This document shows, piece after piece, positions 1-9,287 of a DNA stretch of 64,000 nucleotides. The first letter of the stretch is position 1; each line of letters starts with the position of its first letter. The notes under the pieces were generated by a model. The model was not told the DNA's origin and did not search any database. It saw only the letters and a list, made by a program, of their open reading frames with translations. The DNA lies in NCBI GenBank assembly GCA_027603945.1, contig JADIIU010000056.1, forward strand, positions 18,146 through 82,145, in the 5' to 3' direction. Origin of the DNA: Terramyces sp. JEL0728. Taxonomy: Eukaryota; Chytridiomycota; Chytridiomycetes; Rhizophydiales; Terramycetaceae. Position numbers and translations under genes: made by a program.

Positions 1-3000
1 ATCTCCAAGCGGCTTGAGGTTATTCCAATCTTCAACCAGGGTAGATATCTGGTCATTCGTTGCCTGATCTTCTTGAACAATTTTCTCTTTTAACGGTTCA
101 ATTTGGTCTTGGATTAATCTGGTTTTGCGCTCCAAGATTTCTTTGAATGCAGAATGTTCACCATTCACTTGGTCATAGTACAGCCAATCCTGTGGGAATT
201 TATATCTTTGACGTTCAAGAATACGCTGACCGTTATAAAACTGCTTCATTTTCAAATCAAAATTGGTAGTTTCATTGCCCAGTTCTTGAATCAACAGTAA
301 AAAGTTTACCAGATCGTGGGTTGTTGAATAAGCCAAATTCTTTTCCAAAGATTCCCGATAGTTTTTTAAATCAGAATAAAACTGCTGCATTTTTTGCAAC
401 AGGATAGTTGAAAACTTGTTGATCAAATCCCGTTGCCAAATATCATATTGTAGATTGACTTTTTGTTGGACATTGCCATATTCAATCGCCAAACCTCTAA
501 ATTCTTGTCTTGTTTCCGTTGTATCAAATGTGGACCGCACTCTCTTGACATCCAGTAGCGTATTACACCACTTTTGCAAATCATCGCCGAGTGTATCAAA
601 TACTGTCTGTGGTTCCAAGTCCCAAAGCGACTGATATTGTAGCCACTTGTCAACGTACAAACTCAAATCATTGTACAAGCTATCAATGCATTCAAATGCT
701 TTCACCAAATCCTTTGGATCAAGTTTAGATACAAGGTTGAATGTCTTTTGAGTCTGTTTTTCAAAAGAGAACACTTTGATTCTAGGCAACAGTGTAACAA
801 CAGACAGCAATGTCTGGAATTTTCGTGTCCACATTGCTTTCGCACTTTCCATTGGTGGATTCAAATAAATTGCCTGGTTGCGCATCTGGATTGAATAAAC
901 TACTTCGGTATCAAATTCAATATTCCCAAGATTCCAGCTCTTTACCGCTTGGCCAAGTCTACTAAACAAAACATTTTCAATTCTAGCATCTAATCCAATA
1001 ATCCATTCATTCAAGTTGCTGAAACTTTCAAACGCAAGTAAATCAACATTCTTTTGTATCTTGTCCATAATAACAGATAAGACTAGTTGCTCATACTTGC
1101 AATCTTCAAGTTCGCTGATCAATGAATCAATTTCGTTCGTTTTTTGTAAGGCTAGATTGATTTTATCTTGGAATTGGAATACCGATTGAGAAAATTCACT
1201 AACGAATTCCACATACCGTCCTTCATTGTTTTCTTCATACGTATTGATAAAGTAGTCCCATTGCAGTTGGATCCCTTGTTGAACCAGAGTTTGAACTTTG
1301 AGGTGGAATTCACCGACGAGCAACCCGACTTTGTCAACACTAATCAAACACTTTTGGTAAATCCGAAGCGATTCATTTAAAGAGACTGCAAATGGATATA
1401 CTTTCTTGCTATCAAGAGACGCATTCTGTATTTGCATTGGCACAGAGTACCCCATATTCATCAAATTTCGTACTTCCTTGAACACAGATATACTCTTTGA
1501 ATCAAAATTGATTCCCAGCTCCAATTTGTTTAATAATCTGTTTTTGGTGATTGTGAATATTCGTCCACCTATGAACGCTCTATTCATTTCCTCGTTTAAC
1601 CAAGTTTCAAATAAAGATGAAGTGTCGAGCTGTTTTTGGAATGACATTTGTTCATTGTATAGTTTCTGTCCTTCTTGGTATTGTTCCCAGCCTTTACCGA
1701 GGATATACTCTACTTTTTTCATTAATTCATTCAATTGCCGTTCAATCATTTTGATCCAGAGTAGATGTCCGGAAAGTAAAGGCACATCTCTTAGTCTAGT
1801 CAATTGCGAATCGTCGCTATTTTCATACCTCTTCATGAATTTCAAATGCAATTCTTTCAGATCTTCCTTTACCTTTTCAATCAACTGGCTTTGGTACTCA
1901 CGAATCGCACCTCGGATTTTAGGTCGAACAAATAACGCATTAAACTTTGAAAAGATCCGAAACATGTCGTTTGCAGTCTCACATGTTCCCAGCAAATCTT
2001 TTAAATTGGAAATAATCATTGATTCTACTTGGGAAATGTTTGAATTGTAGTTTTGTTGCGCAATTTGCCAATTTAAAGTCCCTTGCTCGGATAAATCCAA
2101 AATATCAATATGTTTAATATGATCAAGTGCTCGAAGGACTAATTCGGTTGAATCAGATATTCCCAGGTCTTGTTTTCCGCCAGTTATTTTCTTCAAAGTA
2201 GTTGATAATTGGTCGTGCTGGACCCGGAAATTGTAAATAAAATCCAGTCGTTCTTCTAGTAATTGATGGTACTTTTCTACTTTGACTGGAATCAATTTTT
2301 CAACGCGCTTTCGAAGTAAATCCCTATGGTTAATAAATAAAACCTTCCGATTGAATAAAATTCTTTAATGCTGTCTTCCCAAGTGCCAAAAATCTTTTTA
2401 CATTCTTCAATGACAGTTTTGAATTCATTGATTTCTAAATACATGAGATTCTTTTGTTTTAAAATCAGCAAAATCTGATTGTTCACATCGCGGGAAATAG
2501 CTTCTAATAGCAATAATGTCTTTTGTATTGGATAAGGTGCTAATTTGAGTTTCTTGTTGACATGGTTGAAAATTGCAGATACAGAGTCGTTTACTTTTTG
2601 CAAATCAGTAGAAGAGAGCAACTCATTGACTGGGAATTCCTTGAACAGAACATTGTATTTTGTCACTTTTTCAATCGCCTCCTTGATTCCAGTGTCTGCA
2701 ATGAACCTATCGTTAGCAATGTCCTACCTAATAGTCAGCCAAAGAAATACCTATAATTAGAAGCTAGGGTACCCTACGGTAGCATGAAATCTTTTAGCTT
2801 GTTTCAATATCTCCAATGTCAACAACACCTTTTCATCATTCAACTGCATCTCAATCAAATGCAAATGCCGCTCCATCTGAATCCAAAACTCAATCTCATT
2901 CCTACTATTATCAATAATCTGATTTTCCAACAATGTGACTTTATGAATTTCGTTTATCCATATTTTTACATCTTTTTGGATTGAATTAAGAAAAGTGGTG

Positions 3001-3513
3001 TCTTGTAATAGGTTGTCGAATGGCTGCTTTTGTTCTGCCAGTCCAACTATGGTTGGATTGAATTTCAGTTGGATATCTGGTATGTTTACTGTTTGCTGCG
3101 ATTGCGCCAGTGATAATTCCAGCTCTGCTAATTTCTTTATGGTTTGCTTATCCTTGTCTTTATTAATTCCAATGTACCTGGAGATTAGTTGGGTGTACCT
3201 GGAGATTAGCCAATCTAATACCTGGAGATTAATCACAAAAACCTTGAATAAAATACGGAGTGATGGCATAATGCAAGTACGAATACAATTCCTTTTCATT
3301 TGGCAAATTCAAAAACAAGAATTCATTCTTTGGATCATTTTCCAATCCTCCTTTTTTAATAAAAACAATCGAATCTGGAATTGGTTTTACTGAAGTTTTG
3401 TCTTTTGTAGTGTAAATACTTTTAAGTGATTGGTCGGTTAGGAAATCTAAAAGAATTTCCTTTTCAATTGGGTTGAATGTTTTGAAATACTCGTAGTAGA
3501 TTTCAAAATCCAT
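1..3513 (-). CDS. DYNC1H1: Cytoplasmic dynein heavy chain, N-terminal part (runs off left edge)
   Basis: Minus-end microtubule motor heavy chain; only the tail (N-terminal) 1114 codons lie in the window and the AAA motor domain is outside. The ATG at 3513 opens a reading frame aligning along its length with animal cytoplasmic dynein 1: FHATV...DTG, YPIQKTLLLLEAISRD, NEMFRIFSKFNALFVRP-like (here NDMFRIFSKFNALFVRP), RGAIREYQ, and KVNLQYD. Reading it through needs three intron loci: an 85-nt locus (3158..3242), a 66-nt locus (2707..2772) and a 20-nt intron (2324..2343). After removal the joints read YFIQ/DKDKQ, FHATVG/FIADTG and SIGR/DLLRKR, all matching the family. The two larger loci are arrays of intron-like units, listed separately. 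The call as cytoplasmic rather than axonemal rests on the conserved tail. Confidence 0.93.
2707..2772 (-). other. Head-to-tail array of three mini-introns in dynein
   Basis: Minus-strand units 2772-2751 (22 nt, branch-like CTAAT), 2750-2728 (23 nt, CTGAC) and 2727-2707 (21 nt, CTAAC) are contiguous, each GTA...AG. Total removal joins GTA GG to G TTC, giving HATVGFIADTG, which lines up with dynein HATVSFDTDTG. Partial removals I tried gave a stop or the wrong frame. Unlike the first array, the units are not obviously copies of one another. Confidence 0.78.
3158..3242 (-). other. Head-to-tail array of four mini-introns in dynein
   Basis: Reading the minus strand, four units abut with no exon between: 3242-3222 (21 nt), 3221-3199 (23 nt), 3198-3178 (21 nt) and 3177-3158 (20 nt). 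Each begins GT (units 2-4 GTA), carries TTAAT or CTAAT near its end and closes in AG. Units 1-3 share the 3' end TAATCTCCAG followed by GTA, which suggests tandem duplication. Removing all 85 nt restores the dynein frame (CAA G + AC AAG). Whether it is spliced as one intron or stepwise cannot be seen from DNA. Confidence 0.8.
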
Positions 3514-3584
3514 TTTTTAAAGATCTTTTTGAGGTTCTGGCCAATTCTCACATAATTCAATACCGTAGAAAACTAATATTTTTA

Positions 3585-3887
3585 TTACAGATTAATGTCT
3601 ACATCAACTTTAGATTTGAGCAGTCCAAAAGCAGGTGCAACCCAGACCCCACAATTACACTGATCACCAGTTAGATTAAAACTGCCGAGCTTGGAATTAC
3701 AATGCTTGCAGTTAATTTTACCCTGGATCTCTGTGGTTTCATATTCCTTTAGAAATATTGTTTGGCAGTCGTTTATTGGCTGTGATCGTTTGCGGTAGTT
3801 GAAGGACTCCTGGCCAACTCCTTTTTCATGTTTGGTTTCATTGTCTTTGGTTGTTATTGGCTTTCTACAATTTTTGCATTTTATCAT
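3585..3887 (-). CDS. Zinc-binding protein resembling the C-terminal domain of Yvh1/DUSP12
   Basis: A 100-residue protein with an N-terminal CxxC (CKNC), then CKHCNSKLGSFN and a CNCGVWVAPAFGLLKSKVD segment. This is the pattern of the C-terminal zinc-binding domain of dual-specificity phosphatase 12/Yvh1 (KLGSYNW...QCSCG.W.TPAF...KSRVD). The phosphatase domain (HCxxGxSRS) is absent and there is no room for it: dynein starts at 3513 and an empty spacer lies upstream. In Yvh1 this domain is tied to 60S ribosome maturation, so a ribosome-related adaptor role is possible but inferred. ATG at 3887 is the only good start. No intron seen. Confidence 0.7.
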   Translation of the reverse strand: MIKCKNCRKPITTKDNETKHEKGVGQESFNYRKRSQPINDCQTIFLKEYETTEIQGKINCKHCNSKLGSFNLTGDQCNCGVWVAPAFGLLKSKVDVDINL

Positions 3888-4309
3888 TGGGTTTGCACAA
3901 AAAAAATTAATTTTTGAATTGGGAAAATGTGGATTATTTCATTCAGTTGGCTATTATCTTCTCTTGTGGCCACAGAGTACATGTAGGATACGCAATGTAT
4001 TTAAAAGCACTCGAGGTCCCGCACGCAACTGATGTAGCCATTTCCAGTTTACAATAAAGCACACATTCATGGCTCACAGATCCTCCAAGATTAATCACCA
4101 GTCGTTCCATTGTTCAACTGACATTCATGAGCCTCGTTATCAATGACGTAATGCATGGATTTAGATTGTGTACCAACAGTGATTAGTGACAAATTATGAG
4201 ATCATCCTTGGCATTAGTTATGGAATGTCAAGCAAGCAGTCAAGATCGCGTTCGTGTTATTAATAGAATACCATGAGATACGATGACGTGTTATGTACAA
4301 ATAGAGAAA
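3888..4309. other. Intergenic spacer, no gene seen
   Basis: About 420 nt between the 5' end of the zinc-ribbon gene and the 3' end of the GATA gene. No conserved reading frame, tRNA or repeat was recognised. It must hold the promoter of the zinc-ribbon gene. Confidence 0.5.
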
Positions 4310-5014
4310 TCACGATATTATATTAGATAAAGACATTATAGAAGAACTTTTCGATGTCGCAATTTCAGCCAAGTACATCAGCGACTCTTTCTTTTGCGTT
4401 TCCAAAGGCGACATTTTAGGTGAAGGCAGATAATCCTGCTGGATTTGCTTTGGCTCATTCTTTACTATTACAGGAGATATAGGCGTATAGCGAGCTGCTT
4501 GGCATAGCTGCTGCAGAGGCGGCAATTTACCACCATTCATGACCTGCATTTTAATTGGTGGTAAAATTAGGGAATCGGTGTAGAATGAATCGCTTCTGGC
4601 CATATGAGCTCGTTTCCTTCTTCTAATTATTGGAGTTTTCATCTCTTTTGGTCTATGCGAACCATGAAGTTTATAGTACAGACCACAGGCATTACAGATA
4701 CTGTTGCCCTCCAAGTCTCTTCGCCATAGCGGAGTATCGGTAGTATTACAGTTGAAGCACTTGTTTGATGGGGTTGATTGGCGTTCAGGTTGAACAGCAG
4801 GATGGCTCCAATGGAACTGGAAGCTCCGCTCGTGCGGTTCAGCATAATCTTTACGCAGGTATTTAGGTCTCTTTTGCTGATTGGATTTCAGATACAGTCC
4901 TAATATTAACAATTGATTACCACAAGCATTACATACAACCTCACCCAGATTATTACGGCGCCAAAGCGGGGTAGATGTAGTTCCGCAACCAGTGCATTTT
5001 CTAACTTTTGACAT
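4310..5014 (-). CDS. GATA-type transcription factor with two zinc fingers
   Basis: Two class IV (GATA) fingers: CTGCGTTSTPLWRR...CNACG near residues 8-32 and CFNCNTTDTPLWRR...CNACGLYYKLHG further on, followed by a basic tail (RRRKR). They bind WGATAR DNA; fungal relatives control nitrogen, iron or light responses. The first finger is interrupted by a 21-nt intron at 4900..4920 with no stop and no frame change, so a plain translation carries seven false residues (NQLLILG). Splicing restores CNACGLYLKSNQ. The mature protein is 227 residues, start ATG 5014. A 1.1-kb non-coding region lies upstream. Regulatory target unknown. Confidence 0.9.
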   Translation of the reverse strand: MSKVRKCTGCGTTSTPLWRRNNLGEVVCNACGNQLLILGLYLKSNQQKRPKYLRKDYAEPHERSFQFHWSHPAVQPERQSTPSNKCFNCNTTDTPLWRRDLEGNSICNACGLYYKLHGSHRPKEMKTPIIRRRKRAHMARSDSFYTDSLILPPIKMQVMNGGKLPPLQQLCQAARYTPISPVIVKNEPKQIQQDYLPSPKMSPLETQKKESLMYLAEIATSKSSSIMSLSNIIS

Positions 5015-6159
5015 TTAACTGCGGTAGGGAAATGTTGTCTTTTTATCATCATCTAAGAGCCCCGACCAAATTATTATTTCCATTTTCGGTTTGGCCAAGA
5101 GGCGCAATCAAGTGAAACGATTCAAAGATTACGATCTGGCCAATCAAATCGCATAAAGTTCCGCAGGCACTATTGGACACAGTGGGCTCCATGTAAAATG
5201 TTTTAAATAGCTGTCAAGCCATCATTGCAAAATCACATACGATGGAATAGCGAGGCAGTAATAGCCATATTGTACGCTATTTGAAGGTAAATAATAACAG
5301 AAAAGATCTTGTGATGGGTCTCGAGTTTCACATTGAGGATCAATCTTTTGATTGATTACTGAATCAAGGTGGCAGTGTCAAGCCCATTATTAACACTACC
5401 CCAAAATTAAATTAAAATGAAAGGGAGAATACAAGTGTATATCACAGCTGAAAATTGGCACTACTGTATTCAGAAACTTGTTTTTCCTTTCTCCGCCCTA
5501 CGTTGGCACTTCCGATTTGGAAGCCTAAAGAGGATGGTTACACACAGTTTTATTCACATGAACCAACTAATACTCTGGCTTCAACGAACCGCAAGTAATA
5601 CCAACCCCAACTAGAGATGTATTGTAACCAGTAGTGTTTTCCTGGACGCACTTGGAATGTCGTTCGTTTCATGTTGATGATATCAGTTTGGTGGCAGTGA
5701 ATGTGACAAACGAGATCCCTGATTATCAGGCTAATCAAATCAGGCGGGCTCTGTTGTTCCATTGTTAATTTGCTTTGAATTATCAGTGAAGCCAAGTACA
5801 TGAATGATCTAGTAAGAATGATCTCATGCTACTTTTGAAACCGCAGAGCAGTAGATTTGTTCTTTGTGTTACCATTGATATCGGACATTGATGGTCTTTG
5901 AAGATGAACTGATTTGATCAAATCAGCACAAATCAAATTCATTCAATCAGCGGCAAAATTAATGCTCAATGAACTTTAACCTCTTGGCATTGCGCAGCAA
6001 TCACTGCCGTTTATAGTGCTCTGATTGGGCAAGTTGTTTTTGCCGCCTGGAATGATCGCAGTAATAGCCAAGTAGAACAATTAGGCTTCCGGACCAACAT
6101 GGACTCTTATGGCACAAAAAGAGGACTATTTCTGAGAAAAAGTACACTGAAAACTTTAT
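5015..6159. other. Long spacer upstream of the GATA gene
   Basis: About 1.1 kb without a convincing gene. Two opposing open frames overlap here (about 5417-5614 plus and 5550-5801 minus; the minus one has an ATG-started stretch MEQQSPPDLI...). Neither resembles a family I know and they are largely mirror images, so neither is called. It probably contains the GATA promoter and possibly the 3' end of RAD51 transcripts. Confidence 0.45.
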
Positions 6160-7281
<1,122 letters not shown>

Positions 7282-7431
7282 TGAGATTAGTAGATTTCGG
7301 ACAAAAATTTCGAGTCACTGATTAATCCATTGATTGGATGATTTCAATGAGAATAGAACTAATTTTACCCAGGTTCAGAAATAATTCTACTGCTATAATC
7401 TGCCGATTGACAACAAATAAGTACAACTAAT

Positions 7432-7962
7432 TTATTCTGACAGTGTCCATCTAGTAAGCTCCTTGAATTGGTGGCGCTGCAACAAATCAATGCTTTTAAC
7501 GACATCATAAACAACCAAGTCCCATTCTTGATTTCTAATATCAGTCCATGTCTGGCTCGCTATAGCAAGTAGCTCCTCCAATTCAGCACCGTTGAACTCC
7601 CTTGATTTAATCCCATGGTTCAGATAGGCAAGGGATATATGATCCATACGCTTTACCCTTATTTCTGGAAATATGCTTTTCAAGCTGATCAGTGTTTCAC
7701 CGGCAAATACAGTTGGGATTATAATACTTTTTGCGGTTTTAATTGGTGGGTAGAATGTAGGCGGCTTTAACTGGTGAATATTTGCTTTAATTTCATCAAT
7801 TACTGCAGAAATAATTTCCATATCAGCCTCAAAAAACCCAGTCAGTGATATATGGGGTGGATACTGATGGGCTTCATTAGGTATTGATAGAGTAGAGTTG
7901 AAGTAATCCAGACAGTATTGCTTTAAAATTCCATTTGGTTCTAAATAAATAATGAATGCCAT
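7432..7962 (-). CDS. 2H phosphoesterase-like protein
   Basis: 176 residues with two H-x-S-L motifs (HISLTGFF near residue 38, HISLAYL near 107), the signature of the 2H phosphoesterase superfamily (cyclic phosphodiesterases, RNA ligase-like, UBASH3 N-terminal half). It probably hydrolyses a 2',3'-cyclic or 2'-5' phosphodiester; the substrate cannot be told. No signal peptide, no intron. Start ATG 7962; separated from RAD51 by 150 nt. Confidence 0.65.
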   Translation of the reverse strand: MAFIIYLEPNGILKQYCLDYFNSTLSIPNEAHQYPPHISLTGFFEADMEIISAVIDEIKANIHQLKPPTFYPPIKTAKSIIIPTVFAGETLISLKSIFPEIRVKRMDHISLAYLNHGIKSREFNGAELEELLAIASQTWTDIRNQEWDLVVYDVVKSIDLLQRHQFKELTRWTLSE

Positions 7963-8430
7963 TTATTTTTGTGAAACAAAATTCCTTTTGCTTCCACGTA
8001 AAACTCGAGATACTATTTTCCAGATGAGTAACCATCTATAAAATGGTTTGGTTGCCAATCTGGAATTGAAATTTACAAGTTTCTCAAGTTATCCTTATTT
8101 TTAATTTTTTCGTCTTAACAGCAAATGACCGTTTTAATCTGCATATGGAAATTGCTTGTATTTCCTTCAATGGGGTCAAAAATTTATTGAAAATGGGAAT
8201 ACTGGTATATCAGAGCATAATAATTCCTTTATTAGCTGTTGCACATTGCAACTCTCGCGACGATGAATTCGGCTACTCAACTATTCCATCCATCGCTTGG
8301 ATAGGGTAGGTTATCACTCGGAATTGAGCTACGAGAAGTTTAGAGCTGTATATTTGAGTAGTTATGTCTTGATGGACGACTAACGAGCATTCGGGTAGAT
8401 GAAATGAAAAACATGATATATTTGCAAACG
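7963..8430. other. Spacer with one doubtful short ORF
   Basis: About 470 nt. A plus-strand ORF at 8193-8309 (38 codons) has a hydrophobic start resembling a signal peptide (MGILVYQSIIIPLLAVAHC) but nothing else supports it. Otherwise nothing recognised. Confidence 0.3.
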
Positions 8431-8661
8431 CTAATTCAACATAGTCGCAAGTAGGACATCAGGAGAAACCGATTTAATCTCTTCGTATTTCTTCCCGAAA
8501 TCGTATCCTTGTGTTTCTAGCTGCAAGATTTCATGGATAGTCAGGTTTTGAAGATTCAATGATACTTTGAGCATCGCATATTGAAGTAGGTCGGGTAATT
8601 GGATGATTTTCTAATGTTAGAATCATTTTACAGTGTGAGATAGATGGTTCTGTTTAGACAT
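8431..8661 (-). CDS. Orphan micro-protein of the DVLEATRL family (hidden by an intron)
   Basis: Spliced product of 69 residues starting MSKQNHLSHT. A 21-nt intron (8611..8631, branch-like CTAAC) falls after codon 10. The body reads LLQYAMLKVSLNLQNLTIHE then ILQLE, and it ends with VSPDVLLATMLN. This matches the micro-proteins at 28081, 30225, 31041 and 31881: a core Y-A-M-x-K-x-x-L-x-L followed by [ST]-I-x-E-L, an acidic step, and a C-terminal V-S-x-D-V-L-x-A-T. No known domain, signal peptide or TM segment; predicted helical. Function unknown. Confidence 0.7.
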
Positions 8662-9287
8662 ATTTTGGTAAGGCGTTTTTCACTTATCACTCTTATTTCC
8701 CGTATTGTCTGTTTTTGGAAACCAGAAAAGGTCCCTTTCTAATGATGCATGAAGTACTACATCAATAAATGGCCGGACATTTGTGATTGTTTTGAATCTA
8801 ACTAGCTGTTTTATTGACGTCTAGATTGTAAGAGAAGCACCGAGTTTTGATCCACCACCCGGCAAACAGTCGTAGGGAATAAATAGCGAATTGCACAGGA
8901 AATTAATATTCAATTGAAATATGCAACTTCCGAGATATTTCTAGGAGTGCGGGTAACTGTTGATGCTTCTTGCTGATAATTACAGGCTTTGTTGGTACGT
9001 AACACAATAATATTGGTTTTTATTACAGATGAGCATTCAACTTTTATTAGAAATCGTATCAATTTGACTTATTTTCGGGACTTTTGACCATGTGAGTCAA
9101 ATCAACAATTTTCTTTCGGTTAATTTCGCTCAGACAGTAATGGGTGATAAAAATTCAACAACAACTTTAAATTCATCCTTCAATCACTTTAAATTGACCA
9201 GAAATACTTTTATTTTTGAGTTTCAAAGTGTTTCATTGTCTCTTTTCGGCTTGGTTTTCTTGGGCGGAGTTTTCAAAAAAGCTGACG
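8662..9287. other. Spacer between divergent genes, no gene seen
   Basis: About 625 nt between the micro-protein gene (minus) and the kinase-GTPase gene (plus). Open frames at 9092-9334 overlap the kinase start in another frame and are not supported. Confidence 0.45.

Noticed and set aside
1406..2050. 214-codon plus-strand open frame
   Set aside because: Antisense to conserved dynein coding sequence.
5550..5801. Minus-strand ORF with MEQQSPPDLI
   Set aside because: Overlapped by an opposing ORF of similar quality; no homologue or motif recognised, so left as spacer.
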